Of a DNA stretch of 64,000 nucleotides, positions 17,738-26,678 are shown piece after piece. Position 1 is the first letter of the stretch, and every line of letters begins with the position of its first letter. This DNA comes from M3007 sp046329435. Lineage in GTDB: Bacteria > Bacteroidota > Bacteroidia > Chitinophagales > Saprospiraceae. Under the pieces are notes generated by a model, which saw only the letters and a program-made list of their open reading frames with translations, did not search any database and was not told where the DNA came from. Both the position numbers and the translations under genes were made by a program. The stretch covers positions 62,001-126,000 of the forward strand of contig JAXLUR010000011.1 of NCBI GenBank assembly GCA_046329435.1, in the 5' to 3' direction.

Positions 17738-18868
17738 ATGAATTTCACCCTTCAACATACCGACGCCCATACCAAAGCACGTACCGGGCGGATCGAAACC
17801 GATCATGGCGTGATCGAAACGCCGATTTTTATGCCGGTCGGTACCGCCGCCACCGTAAAAGCCGTGCACCAGCACGAACTGGCCAACGACATCCGCGCCC
17901 AAATCATTCTGGGCAATACCTATCACCTCTACCTCCGGCCGGGTCTCGAGGTGCTTCGGGAAGCTGGCGGCCTGCACCGCTTCAACGGCTGGAACGGTCC
18001 CATACTGACCGACAGCGGCGGTTTTCAGGTGTATTCCCTGGCCCACCGCCGCAAGATCAAGGAAGAAGGCGTCACTTTTCAAAGCCATATCGACGGCTCC
18101 CGACACACCTTTACGCCCGAAGGCGTCATGGATATTCAACGGGTCATCGGCGCGGATATCATCATGGCATTTGACGAATGCACGCCCTACCCCTGCGAGT
18201 ACAAGTATGCGCAAAAATCGCTGGGCCTCACCCATCGCTGGCTGGAACGCTGCATCGGGCGCTTCGATTCGACGGAGCCGCTGTACGGGTACAGCCAGAC
18301 GCTTTTCCCGATCGTGCAAGGCAGCACCTTCCCCGACCTGCGCCGGGCATCGGCCGAATTTGTGGCCGCACTCGGCCGCGAAGGCAACGCCATCGGGGGG
18401 CTGTCGGTCGGCGAACCGGCCGAAGACATGTACGCCATGACCGATCTCGTCACCGATATTCTTCCGGCCGACAAGCCCCGCTACCTCATGGGGGTGGGCA
18501 CCCCGGAAAACATTCTGGAATGCATCGCGCGGGGTATCGATATGTTCGATTGCGTATTGCCCACCCGCAATGCCCGGCACGGACTTTTGTACACCTCCGA
18601 GGGCATCGTCAGCATCCGCAACCAGAAATGGCGCAATGATTTTTCGCCGATCGACGCCAACAACCCCGCCCCCACCAGCCGCACGCATACCCGGGCCTAT
18701 CTGCGCCATCTTTTTATCAATGAAGAGATTTTGGGCATGCAACTGGCCACTCTGCAAAACCTCGGTTTTTTTCTCTGGCTGGTCGGAGAAGCCCGGAAAC
18801 GAATTTTCGACGGCAGCTTCGGCGCCTGGAAATCAGAAATGGTCGCAAAAGTGAGCCGGCGGTTGTAG
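17738..18868 (+). CDS. tgt: tRNA-guanine(34) transglycosylase, zinc site absent
   Basis: 376 aa, normal length. It swaps guanine-34 for a queuosine precursor in tRNAs with GUN anticodons. The substrate-pocket Asp (LTDSGGFQVYSL) and the nucleophile segment MFDCVLPTRNARHG are intact. The usual zinc signature CxCxxC ... H is missing: the segment reads NNPAPTSRTHTRAYLRHL and the His of the normal IHNL is Gln (LQNL). The gene follows dnaB by 51 bp on the same strand and ends in a terminator. Flavobacterial homologues, as I recall, also lack the cysteines, so this may be a lineage trait. Confidence 0.95.
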   Translation: MNFTLQHTDAHTKARTGRIETDHGVIETPIFMPVGTAATVKAVHQHELANDIRAQIILGNTYHLYLRPGLEVLREAGGLHRFNGWNGPILTDSGGFQVYSLAHRRKIKEEGVTFQSHIDGSRHTFTPEGVMDIQRVIGADIIMAFDECTPYPCEYKYAQKSLGLTHRWLERCIGRFDSTEPLYGYSQTLFPIVQGSTFPDLRRASAEFVAALGREGNAIGGLSVGEPAEDMYAMTDLVTDILPADKPRYLMGVGTPENILECIARGIDMFDCVLPTRNARHGLLYTSEGIVSIRNQKWRNDFSPIDANNPAPTSRTHTRAYLRHLFINEEILGMQLATLQNLGFFLWLVGEARKRIFDGSFGAWKSEMVAKVSRRL

Positions 18869-18880
18869 GTCGCAGAAAGC

Positions 18881-18910
18881 GGAAAAAACGTGCCGGGGCA
18901 GCGTTTTTTC
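18881..18910 (+). terminator. Intrinsic terminator after tgt
   Basis: gaaaaaacg (18882-18890) pairs with cgttttttc (18902-18910) around an 11-base GC-rich loop. The run of six T's is in the 3' arm. Confidence 0.6.
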
Positions 18911-19008
18911 AAGAGGCATTATCTTTAACCAAAATGCCAAAATACACGGCGAAAGCCGGCGTTTTCGAAAAGTTGGCTTTTGTTAAAGTTTGTGGACAAA
19001 ACTTGCGA

Positions 19009-19043
19009 TTGTTTTTTCGCCAAAAATCAAAGTCCTACTTTTG
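19009..19043 (+). promoter_or_regulatory. Candidate promoter for the PorP/SprF gene at 19135
   Basis: TACTTTTG at 19036-19043 matches TAnnTTTG, and a TTG at 19009-19011 lies 24 bp upstream. It would give a leader of about 85 nt. Confidence 0.5.
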
Positions 19044-19134
19044 CACACTTTTACAGGAAAAAATTAGGCCGTTTCGGCGGCCCTGCCTAAAATTGTACGC
19101 TGTTTTCCATCCAAACAACATAGTCTGTCTGTTT

Positions 19135-20184
19135 ATGAAAAAAACTACACTACGCATTCTATCTCTTTCTTGCGCGATCGTGCTGGCAGTGGCTGTGCAG
19201 GCCCAGGATATTCACTTTTCGCAGTTCTACATGAGCCCGCTCAACCTCAACCCGGCCATGACAGGGGTGATGAACTGCAACCACCGTTTTGTTGCCAACT
19301 ACCGCAACCAATGGTCCTCCATCCTTAAGCAAAACGCATACAACACCTACTCCCTGTCGTACGACCAGAAATTGCCGGTCGGTCGTTATGATTATTTCGG
19401 TATCGGCGGCACGCTGTGGGGCGACAAGGCCGGTACTTCCGAATTTGCCACGCTGCAGGCACGCCTGTCGGGCTCCTATGCCAAAAAAATGGGCGGCTAC
19501 CGCCGCAAAGCGCACTACCTGGTGCTCGGTGGCGACCTTGGCGTCAGCCAGCGCAGCATCAACAGCGCCAACCTGCAGTGGCCCAGCCAGAACAACGGCA
19601 ACGGCCAGTACGACCCGACGCAAGGCACCGCCGAGATCATCGATGATCCGAACTTCCTGTTCCTCGACCTCTCGGCCGGTATCCTCTGGTTCAGCGTGTT
19701 CGATGAAGACAACAACTTCTACTTCGGCGGCGCTTTCAGCCACCTCAACCGCGCCAATGTTTCGTTCGGCAACGCCAGCATTCCGCTGTACAGCAAGTTC
19801 ACCTTCCATGCCGGCGGTGAATTCATGATTGCCCAGAAACTCGGCCTGATCCCCGGCATCGTGACCTTCATCCAGGGCCCGTCTTTCCAGGTCAACGGCG
19901 GTACCTCGTTCAAATTCCTGCTCGGCAACAGCCGCCGCTACCACCAGGCCTTCCAGCTGGGCGCCTGGGCGCGCGTGTCGAACAAACTCGAGCAAGGCAA
20001 ACTGATGGACGCTCTGATCATGAGCACCCGCTTCGATTACGAGCAATTCACCATCGGTTTCAGCTACGATATCAACACCTCCAGCCTGGCCCGCGCCACC
20101 AATGGCAACGGCGCATTCGAGTTCTCGCTGGTCTATAAAATTTGCGGTCCGGAGCGTCGCGGCGTGTACTGCCCCAACTTCTGA
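19135..20184 (+). CDS. PorP/SprF-family outer membrane protein
   Basis: 349 aa from the ATG at 19135, chosen because it begins a typical signal peptide (MKKTTLRIL...VAVQAQ). The mature protein starts DIHFSQFYMSPLNLNPAMTG, the hallmark of the family, and continues as an amphipathic beta-barrel ending FEFSLVYKICG. Members are T9SS-associated and often serve a specific type B (CHU_C) cargo as a membrane anchor. No such cargo is adjacent, so this copy is an orphan or works with a distant partner. Confidence 0.92.
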   Translation: MKKTTLRILSLSCAIVLAVAVQAQDIHFSQFYMSPLNLNPAMTGVMNCNHRFVANYRNQWSSILKQNAYNTYSLSYDQKLPVGRYDYFGIGGTLWGDKAGTSEFATLQARLSGSYAKKMGGYRRKAHYLVLGGDLGVSQRSINSANLQWPSQNNGNGQYDPTQGTAEIIDDPNFLFLDLSAGILWFSVFDEDNNFYFGGAFSHLNRANVSFGNASIPLYSKFTFHAGGEFMIAQKLGLIPGIVTFIQGPSFQVNGGTSFKFLLGNSRRYHQAFQLGAWARVSNKLEQGKLMDALIMSTRFDYEQFTIGFSYDINTSSLARATNGNGAFEFSLVYKICGPERRGVYCPNF

Positions 20185-20222
20185 TCGGCCAGACGACCCT
20201 CCCTGCGAGGGGCTTTTAACCT

Positions 20223-20271
20223 GAAAAAGATTTCCGATTGCTATGCAGCACCGGAAATCTTTTTCATTTTT
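20223..20271 (+). terminator. Intrinsic terminator after the first PorP/SprF gene
   Basis: gaaaaagatttccg (20223-20236) pairs perfectly over 14 bp with cggaaatctttttc (20252-20265), followed by atttttg. Confidence 0.75.
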
Positions 20272-20298
20272 GTGTTATCTCGAAAAAATTGACGCACT

Positions 20299-20772
20299 AT
20301 GTTCGGAAACAATAAAACTACGGAAGATTCCAAAAAGCCAGTTGCCGCACTTCCCTCCGGCTCCGCGCTCAACGCCCTGGCCAAAGGAACAGTGGTGGAA
20401 GGGACCATCCGTTGCGACAGCGACCTGCGGGTCGATGGCGCCATAAAAGGGAAACTGGCCTGCAAGGCAAAAGTGATCATTGGCCCGACCGGCTCGGTAG
20501 AAGGCGAAATTCAGTGCCAGAATGCCGTGATCGAAGGCCGTTTCAAAGGAATACTGACGGTAACAGAACTGCTCAACGTGCGGGAAACTGCCGAAGTGGA
20601 CGGCGAAATCACGACCAACAAACTGCTCGTACAAAGCGGCGCCCGCTTCAATGTGGCCTGCAAGATGGATGCCGGCAGCGCCCCGGCTAATGGCGCCGCC
20701 AAAAATTTTGACGCAAAATCCAGCAACGATGCTGCCCAGGTCGCCGGAGGAAAAGCGGAAGTCCGCAATTAA
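20299..20772 (+). CDS. Bactofilin (polymer-forming cytoskeletal protein)
   Basis: 157 aa. The central region (about 28-125) is a run of short beta-strand repeats typical of the bactofilin right-handed beta-helix: GTVVEGTIRCDSDLRVDG, GKLACKAKVIIGPTGSVEGE, NAVIEGRFKG, ETAEVDGEI. Flexible N- and C-terminal tails flank it. Bactofilins form membrane-associated filaments that position cell-wall enzymes or other proteins. The 3' end overlaps the next gene by 44 bp, so the two are probably translated together. Confidence 0.93.
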   Translation: MFGNNKTTEDSKKPVAALPSGSALNALAKGTVVEGTIRCDSDLRVDGAIKGKLACKAKVIIGPTGSVEGEIQCQNAVIEGRFKGILTVTELLNVRETAEVDGEITTNKLLVQSGARFNVACKMDAGSAPANGAAKNFDAKSSNDAAQVAGGKAEVRN

Positions 20773-20956
20773 ATCCGCCGCCAAATACAGTGGCATGGCG
20801 TTTCAACTGCTGGCCGCCTGCCTGATCGGCGTCTGGCTGGGCCGCTGGCTCGACGGGCGCATGGGCAACGAACGGCCATTGTTCGCCGTTTTTCTGACCA
20901 TATTTTTCATGCTCGGTACGCTCTATTCGATTTACCGTCAGCTGTTGCGCGACTAG
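20729..20956 (+). CDS. AtpZ/AtpI-like small membrane protein
   Basis: 75 aa from the ATG at 20729, inside the end of the bactofilin gene. A charged N-terminus (MLPRSPEEKRKSAIK) precedes two hydrophobic helices (about 22-41 and 52-70) separated by a short GRWLDGRMG loop, as in the AtpZ/AtpI family, which help assemble the F-type ATPase or bring in magnesium or calcium. Usually the gene opens an atp operon. Here a membrane protein follows, but no atpB or other ATP synthase gene. Confidence 0.8.
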   Translation: MLPRSPEEKRKSAIKSAAKYSGMAFQLLAACLIGVWLGRWLDGRMGNERPLFAVFLTIFFMLGTLYSIYRQLLRD

Positions 20957-21020
20957 CCTGCAGGCTACACAAGGATTACCCTCTTGTGTAGCCTGTCTCA
21001 TTTTGCCTATCCTGTTGTAC

Positions 21021-21401
21021 ATGGAGACCAAAACGTTTTATACCAACCTGCTCGCTATCACGGCCGGCGCCGGCGCCTTGCTGGCCGCCCTCCACTTTCT
21101 GATCCCTGCCGCGCAAACCCACTGGAAATTCGCCGTTGCATCGGTTCTGCTGTTCGTCACTATCTGCGTCGGCCTGTTTTACATGGGGCGCAACACGGCC
21201 CGCAGTAAAAACAAACTGGCGTTCAACAATGTGATTTCCCTTTCCGTGTTCGGTAAAATGGTGATTTCTGTGGCCGCACTTTTTATTTATCAAAAAGCCG
21301 CGCACCCCGCCAACGAATGGTTTGTCGCCATTTTCCTGCTGACCTATGTCGTGTACACCGTGTTCGAGGTGTGGTTTATGACCCGCCTGGCCAAAGCCTG
21401 A
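21021..21401 (+). CDS. Uncharacterised four-helix membrane protein next to atpZ
   Basis: 126 aa from the ATG at 21021. Four hydrophobic segments are visible (about 8-28, 38-55, 70-88 and 98-116), with basic loops after the second. Proteins of this size and layout sit between atpZ and atpB in many Bacteroidota and are listed as hypothetical, possibly AtpI-like. The gap to AtpZ is 64 bp. No ATP synthase gene follows; the next gene encodes a DinB-fold protein. Confidence 0.75.
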   Translation: METKTFYTNLLAITAGAGALLAALHFLIPAAQTHWKFAVASVLLFVTICVGLFYMGRNTARSKNKLAFNNVISLSVFGKMVISVAALFIYQKAAHPANEWFVAIFLLTYVVYTVFEVWFMTRLAKA

Positions 21402-21444
21402 GCGCGCATTAAGCCGGACCAGTCGGATTCAACCCAATTGAAAC

Positions 21445-21966
21445 ATGTCAGTCAAGCGTCCCAAAAAAGGCGAGTACGCCCCTTTTCACGAAACCTACCT
21501 GAAATGCCTGCCACCCCGCGGTACGGCCAAAACCCTGCTTAAAAAAAGCTGGCGGGATGCCGTGTCCTTGCTGGGCGGGATGCCGGAAGAAGCCGGAAAC
21601 TATGCCTACGAGCCGGGCAAATGGACGGTTAAACAGCTGATTATGCACCTGATCGACACGGAACGGGTTTTTTCGTTCCGCCTGCTCTCCTTTATGCGCG
21701 CCGACCGGATTGCGCTGCCCGGTTTCAACCAGGATTTCTGGATGGAGGAGGTACACGTGACCGACCGCACGATCAAAGACCTGCTAAAAGAATGGAAAGC
21801 AGTGCGGGACAACACCTTGTTTCTGCTTGCCCAGTGCACCGAACCGCAATCGCGTTTTATCGGCATGGCCAGCAACTGGAAGGTGTCGGTTCGGGCTTAT
21901 TTCTATATTATCATCGGCCACCAGTTGCACCACATGCAGGTGCTCCAAGAGCGATATGGCCTGTAA
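21445..21966 (+). CDS. DinB-like four-helix-bundle protein
   Basis: 173 aa. The pattern of the DinB/YfiT superfamily is clear: YAYEPGKWTVKQLIMHLIDTERVF near residue 55 and a C-terminal YFYIIIGHQLHHMQVLQERYGL. His in MHLID and the HQLHH group are the usual metal ligands. Family members are metal-binding enzymes or thiol transferases of mostly unknown substrate (for example bacillithiol S-transferases), so no reaction can be named. It is the last gene of the plus-strand run before a convergent gene. Confidence 0.85.
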   Translation: MSVKRPKKGEYAPFHETYLKCLPPRGTAKTLLKKSWRDAVSLLGGMPEEAGNYAYEPGKWTVKQLIMHLIDTERVFSFRLLSFMRADRIALPGFNQDFWMEEVHVTDRTIKDLLKEWKAVRDNTLFLLAQCTEPQSRFIGMASNWKVSVRAYFYIIIGHQLHHMQVLQERYGL

Positions 21967-22020
21967 AAAGATAGAAAAACGATAGAGATCCTGCAATCAC
22001 AGGATGTTCTGTCCGCTCGT

Positions 22021-24042
22021 TCAAATTCCTCTTGCCATTTCCAGTCCTTCTGCAATGGCGCGTTTGGCGTCCAGTTCGGCGGCTTCCCTGGCGCCGCCTA
22101 TGATGTGTACGCGCTGCCCGGCGGCCAGCAGAGGGGCAAGCAGATCGCGCAGGGGCTCCTGGCCGGAGCAAAGCACCACATGGTCGGCGTCGAACAGCAC
22201 GGGATTGCCTTTTACGGTGGCGTGCAACCCCTCGTCGTCGATGCGCAGGTACTGCACTTCCGAAAGCATTTGAACGCCCCTGTATTTGAGCGTGAGCCGG
22301 TGCGCCCAGCCGGTGGTTTTTCCGAGCCGTTCGCCGGGTTTGCCTTTGGAGCGCTGCAGCAACCAGACCTGTCGTGGCGCGGGGCTGTGAACGGGTTCGG
22401 CAAGTCCGCCCCTTTGCCGGTAGGCCGTGTCGATGCCCCATTCGTGCTGGTAAAAACTTTGCCCATCGGCAGCTTCCGCTGCCGGGTGGGTAAGCAGTAC
22501 GGCGGTGTCGAAGCCGATGCCGCCCGCGCCGATCACGGCCACTTTGCGGCCGGGTATTTTTTTGCCCGTGATGACGTCGAGGTAGGTGCAGACTTTGGGG
22601 TGATCCAGTCCGGGAATGGAAGGCGTACGCGGCAGAACGCCCGTGGCCAGCACGATATCGTCGAAGCCGCCGGCTGCCAGCATGGCCGCGCCGGCGCGGG
22701 TATTGAGGTGCAGGTGTACGCCGCTTTTTTCTATCAAAACATTGAAATAACGCAGGGTTTCATAGAACTCTTCCTTGCCGGGAATACGTTTGGCGAGGTT
22801 GAACTGGCCGCCTGTTTCGCCCGAGGCTTCAAACAGGTGCACTTCATGACCGCGCCGCGCCAGCTCGGTCGAGCACGACAGTCCGGCGGGTCCTGCCCCG
22901 ATCACCGCCACTTTTTTTCGAATACCGGCGCCGGTGTCGGGTTCCGTTTCGCGGCAGGCACGCGGATTGACGAGGCAACTGGCTTCTTTTTTCGCGAAAA
23001 TATGATCGAGGCAAGCCTGGTTGCAGGCGATGCAGGTGTTGATCTCGCGGCTGCGCCCGTCGCGGGCCTTGGCTACAAAATCGGGGTCGGCGAGCAGGGG
23101 GCGGGCCATAGAAACCATATCGGCGCAACCGTCGGCCAGTATTTCTTCGGCTTTTTCCGGGGTATTGATGCGGTTGGTGGTGATGAGCGGAATGCCGACC
23201 TGCCCCATCAGCCGTTTGGTGACCCATGCATAGGCGCCCCGGGGCACCAGGGTGGCAATGGTCGGGATGCGGGCTTCGTGCCAGCCGATGCCGGTGTTGA
23301 GGATGGTGGCGCCGGCCTGTTCGAGGCCCTGTGCGAGCGGAACGATTTCCTCCCAGTTGCTGCCGTCTTCCACCAGATCGAGCAGGGAAATGCGGAAAAT
23401 AACGATAAAATCGGGCCCGGTTTTTTCGCGCACGGCCCGCATGATCTCGAGTGGAAACCGCCGCCGGTTTTCGGCAGAGCCGCCCCATTCATCGGTTCGT
23501 TTGTTGGTGCGCGGAGCGGTGAATTCATTGATGAGGTAGCCTTCGCTGCCCATGATTTCCACCCCGTCGTAACCCGCTTCGCGGGCCAGGGCTGCGCAAT
23601 TGGCAAAATCGCGGATGGTGGCGCGAATCAGGCGGGGCGACATTTCCCAGGGGCGGATGGGCGAGATCGGCGCGCGAAGGGCGCTGGGCGCAACCGCCAT
23701 CGGATGGGCCGCGTAACGTCCGGCGTGCAGGATTTGCATACAGATTTTGCCACCCTCGGCATGTACGGCTTCGGCGACCATCCGGTGTTTGGCAGCCTCG
23801 GTGCGGGAGCTGAGTTTGGCGCCGAAGGGCATGAGCCAGCCCTGCCGGTTGGGCGCGATGCCGCCCGTGACCATCAGTCCGACCCCGCCCCGTGCCCGCG
23901 CAGCGAAATAGGCTGCCAGGCGCCGCAAGTCCTTGTGGTCTTCTTCCAGTCCGGTGTGCATGGAGCCCATGAGCACACGGTTGGGAAGGGTGGTAAAACC
24001 GAGATCGAGGGGGGCGAAAAGACGAGGGTAAAGCGGATGCAT
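22021..24042 (-). CDS. fadH: NADPH-dependent 2,4-dienoyl-CoA reductase
   Basis: 673 aa, the length of E. coli FadH. The N-terminal Old-Yellow-Enzyme barrel (1-330) binds FMN. A 4Fe-4S cluster is held by Cys337, Cys340, Cys344 and Cys356, with the family spacing CxxCx3Cx11C. The C-terminal part has two dinucleotide folds, the first with IGAGPAGLS (about 381-389) for FAD and a second at VAVIGAGGIGFD for NADPH. It reduces 2,4-dienoyl-CoA during degradation of unsaturated fatty acids. No other beta-oxidation gene is in the window. Confidence 0.92.
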   Translation of the reverse strand: MHPLYPRLFAPLDLGFTTLPNRVLMGSMHTGLEEDHKDLRRLAAYFAARARGGVGLMVTGGIAPNRQGWLMPFGAKLSSRTEAAKHRMVAEAVHAEGGKICMQILHAGRYAAHPMAVAPSALRAPISPIRPWEMSPRLIRATIRDFANCAALAREAGYDGVEIMGSEGYLINEFTAPRTNKRTDEWGGSAENRRRFPLEIMRAVREKTGPDFIVIFRISLLDLVEDGSNWEEIVPLAQGLEQAGATILNTGIGWHEARIPTIATLVPRGAYAWVTKRLMGQVGIPLITTNRINTPEKAEEILADGCADMVSMARPLLADPDFVAKARDGRSREINTCIACNQACLDHIFAKKEASCLVNPRACRETEPDTGAGIRKKVAVIGAGPAGLSCSTELARRGHEVHLFEASGETGGQFNLAKRIPGKEEFYETLRYFNVLIEKSGVHLHLNTRAGAAMLAAGGFDDIVLATGVLPRTPSIPGLDHPKVCTYLDVITGKKIPGRKVAVIGAGGIGFDTAVLLTHPAAEAADGQSFYQHEWGIDTAYRQRGGLAEPVHSPAPRQVWLLQRSKGKPGERLGKTTGWAHRLTLKYRGVQMLSEVQYLRIDDEGLHATVKGNPVLFDADHVVLCSGQEPLRDLLAPLLAAGQRVHIIGGAREAAELDAKRAIAEGLEMARGI

Positions 24043-24191
24043 GGGCGGAGCGGAATATTGGCCGTAAAGTTGGCCATTTTTTCAACGCAAAGATGCACAG
24101 CCTTGTCCCCGGCCGGCGCAGCCTTTTACACGCTGCCCGGGGCGATTGTGAAGATGGAAAGCCGAAAGCGGCTTTGCCGTTCGAGCGCGGG

Positions 24192-25559
24192 TCAGAAGCC
24201 CAGGTCGAGCGAGCCCAGCACCTGTTCGGCCACGCATTTGCCCGTAGTCAGGCCCTGGTCTTTGGCCCTGCGAAACGCCACGCCGCCCACAACCCGGCTT
24301 TCTGCAGCCTCTTCACCGGCCTGGCTGATGGAGGCAAAAGCGCGTTCAGACAGCAAAAAAGGCCCTCCGGAGGGCGTGTAAAGCGGGCTGCCCTGATGTG
24401 TTTTGTCGTTGAAGGCCACATCGCCCAGCAGGCTGACGAGGATGGTGGCGCCCGCGCCGCCTATTGCCGCGGAGGCGGAAATATGGTCGGGACTGGCAGG
24501 TGTGAACAGCAAGGGTTTCCAGCCCGGAGCGATAAGTTCGTTGATATAAGTGGCCGGGCGAAGGAGATAGAATTTGTACTTCATGCTCCAGCAAGTGCTG
24601 TAGGTGTCGGATGCCGCGAGGCCGAGCAGGCAATAGGTTTTGGCGCATTCGGCGAGGTTGCGATCCTGGGCTTTCAGGATTTGCCGGGCAATGCTCATCC
24701 AGTGGCCGGGGGCGGTGCCGGTACGGCCCGGGCCGTCTTCCCAGTGGTAGGCCATGGCGATGTTGGCGGGCGTGACCGGGATGTTGCGCACCTCGAGGGC
24801 TTCGGCGTAAAAAGCGCTGTTGGTCGATTCGGAGTATGGCAGCGGACCTTCGGATTCGCACAGCTGGTTGTCGGCAACCACAAAAGGATGCACGGCGCCC
24901 CAAAGCGGCTCCACGGCCGACTGGCCGGGTTGGGCGGGCGCCCAGTACCAGCGGTGGGTTGCGTCGCGCAGGGGAAGTACGGGGTCGATGTTGCGGATGA
25001 TGTCACGGCCGTCGGCGCGAGCGCGGTCGACGAGGCGTTGCCCTACGCGTTCGCCCAGGCTGCGGGAGTCGAGCAAAACGTACTGGCTCAGTCCGGTTTG
25101 CATGCGCAGGTTTTCGTGCTGATCGGCCAGGGCTTCGATCTGGCTGCGTTGGGCGTCGCTCAGGTTGTCGACGAGGGCCGGGATGACCATTTCCATTGCC
25201 CTGGCGAGTACGATCACCCAGTCGTATTCCTTGTACGGGTCGATAGCGGGCGCCTGCGGGTATTCATTGATCTGGCCTTCAAGACTTTTGGCGTCGGGGA
25301 TGCCGTGGCAAACCGACTCCCATACACAAAGACCCAGGTAGCCGTAGATACGCGCGGCGTGCGGTGCTTCGAGGTCGTTGTCGCGAATCAGCTGGTAGCA
25401 GGTTTGCATCCATTCGTGCGCCCAGCCGCCTTCGTAGTCGGCGGTTTTGTGGTTGAAAATACGGATTTCCTGCGGCGGGGCGGGTTCGTCCTTGTTGCAC
25501 GATACAGGAACAAGCACGCTCAGGAGGAGCAGGGATGCCAGAGGGGCTGTTTTTCTCAT
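24192..25559 (-). CDS. Vanadium-haloperoxidase-like (PAP2 superfamily) lipoprotein, catalytic His replaced
   Basis: 455 aa from the Met at 25559, followed by a lipoprotein signal (LLLLSVLVPVSC). The helical C-terminal half follows the vanadium haloperoxidase/PAP2 pattern, including SPDHISASAAIGGAG (His359) and a final SRVVGGVAFRRAKDQG. In active enzymes the second motif reads SRI..G(V/I)H(F/W)R, with His binding vanadate; here that residue is Ala428 (codon GCG). Either the enzyme is inactive or it has a changed mechanism. It has its own promoter at 25601. Confidence 0.8.
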   Translation of the reverse strand: MRKTAPLASLLLLSVLVPVSCNKDEPAPPQEIRIFNHKTADYEGGWAHEWMQTCYQLIRDNDLEAPHAARIYGYLGLCVWESVCHGIPDAKSLEGQINEYPQAPAIDPYKEYDWVIVLARAMEMVIPALVDNLSDAQRSQIEALADQHENLRMQTGLSQYVLLDSRSLGERVGQRLVDRARADGRDIIRNIDPVLPLRDATHRWYWAPAQPGQSAVEPLWGAVHPFVVADNQLCESEGPLPYSESTNSAFYAEALEVRNIPVTPANIAMAYHWEDGPGRTGTAPGHWMSIARQILKAQDRNLAECAKTYCLLGLAASDTYSTCWSMKYKFYLLRPATYINELIAPGWKPLLFTPASPDHISASAAIGGAGATILVSLLGDVAFNDKTHQGSPLYTPSGGPFLLSERAFASISQAGEEAAESRVVGGVAFRRAKDQGLTTGKCVAEQVLGSLDLGF

Positions 25560-25600
25560 AGTCAGGATGGATGGGCTTTCCGAGGGAGCAGCCGGATACA

Positions 25601-25632
25601 CAAAAGTAGTCGCTCAGGGGCGCGGCAGCCAA
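25601..25632 (-). promoter_or_regulatory. Bacteroidota promoter for the haloperoxidase-like gene
   Basis: Minus strand TTG (25632-25630), 21-bp spacer, TACTTTTG (25608-25601), 42 bp upstream of the start. Confidence 0.65.
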
Positions 25633-25767
25633 CAAAGTGTACGATTTTAAGCAATTTTAAAGGTGGTTGCGGCTTTTTTGGCCTTGCCGATCACTTTGGT
25701 ATGGTAATTGGTGATATAAAGCATAATCCCGTATCTCTTGGAAAAACAATCCATCCGCCGGTTTTCG

Positions 25768-26430
25768 ATGAAATCCCTGAATGTAGTTGTTGCTGATGGC
25801 CAACCGATTTTTATAGAGGGGTTGCGCGCCATGTTTGCTTTACCCGGCAACCGCCTGAGTTGTCGCCTCAACGGCGTAGCCCGTACGGGCAACCAGCTGG
25901 CCGATTTGTTGCGCGATCATACGACCGATATATTGCTGCTTGATCTGAATTTGCCCGAAACTGACGGGCTCCATCTCCTTCCTTCCATCAAAAAAGTCTC
26001 TGCTCAAACCCGGGTGCTCGTCATGACCAGTTTCGACGACCCTCGCCTTGTGAAAGCCGCCTTCAGGGCCGGCGCCGACGGTTACGTACTCAAAACGGCT
26101 TCCCGCGACGAACTGTTTCGCGCCATGGAAGAGGTAACCGAAGGGCGTACGTTTCTGGGGCGCGGCGTAGCGCTCGTCGATGCCCCCAACGGCCTCGGCG
26201 CCAACGGCGGATTGCCGGAAACGCGCTTTGCCCGCAAACACGGACTCACCCGCAGGGAAATCGAAATCATGCGGCTGATCGGCCAGGCACTGACCAACAA
26301 GGACATTGCCGAAAAACTGTTTATCAGCGATCAGACCGTCAGCGTGCACCGCAAAAACATTATGCGAAAGCTGAATGTTAACAGCACGGCGAGCCTTATT
26401 AAAATCGCGTTTGAGAACAATCTGGTCTGA
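25768..26430 (+). CDS. NarL/FixJ-type response regulator
   Basis: 220 aa from the ATG at 25768. The receiver domain has an Asp at position 10 and a phospho-acceptor Asp59 in ILLLDLNLPETDG. The LuxR-type HTH lies at the C-terminus: LTRREIEIMRLIGQALTNKD...SDQTVSVHRKNIMRKL. It should bind DNA when phosphorylated. No histidine kinase is nearby. The first acidic position reads VVVADGQ rather than the common DDH, so only one of the two acidic-pocket residues is present. Possible targets include the large secreted protein 250 bp downstream, but that is inference. Confidence 0.92.
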   Translation: MKSLNVVVADGQPIFIEGLRAMFALPGNRLSCRLNGVARTGNQLADLLRDHTTDILLLDLNLPETDGLHLLPSIKKVSAQTRVLVMTSFDDPRLVKAAFRAGADGYVLKTASRDELFRAMEEVTEGRTFLGRGVALVDAPNGLGANGGLPETRFARKHGLTRREIEIMRLIGQALTNKDIAEKLFISDQTVSVHRKNIMRKLNVNSTASLIKIAFENNLV

Positions 26431-26531
26431 GTGACGGCTGAAAATACCGCCACTAAGGTACTTTCCGGCACTGAATAGGCACGTCTTTTGTGCTTGTAAA
26501 CGTGTATCGCGTTGTCAAATGACGCGATTGC

Positions 26532-26563
26532 TTGTACGCTTCGACCGAATGATATTACCTTTG
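26532..26563 (+). promoter_or_regulatory. Bacteroidota promoter for the 1487-aa surface protein
   Basis: TTG (26532-26534), 21-bp spacer, TACCTTTG (26556-26563), giving a leader of about 110 nt. The DNA directly after the box (tttaccaaagttaacaaagg) holds a short imperfect repeat. Confidence 0.7.
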
Positions 26564-26678
26564 TTTACCAAAGTTAACAAAGGAGATTTTTTTAATCCGT
26601 TAGTTTTGACTCTTGAACCGAATTGACGGTATTTCTATTTTTTAACCATCACCTTTATTCAACAAATTCTTTAATCTC

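Noticed and set aside
18988..19000. Single DnaA-box-like tgtggacaa before the first PorP/SprF gene
   Set aside because: One isolated box with a mismatch is expected by chance.
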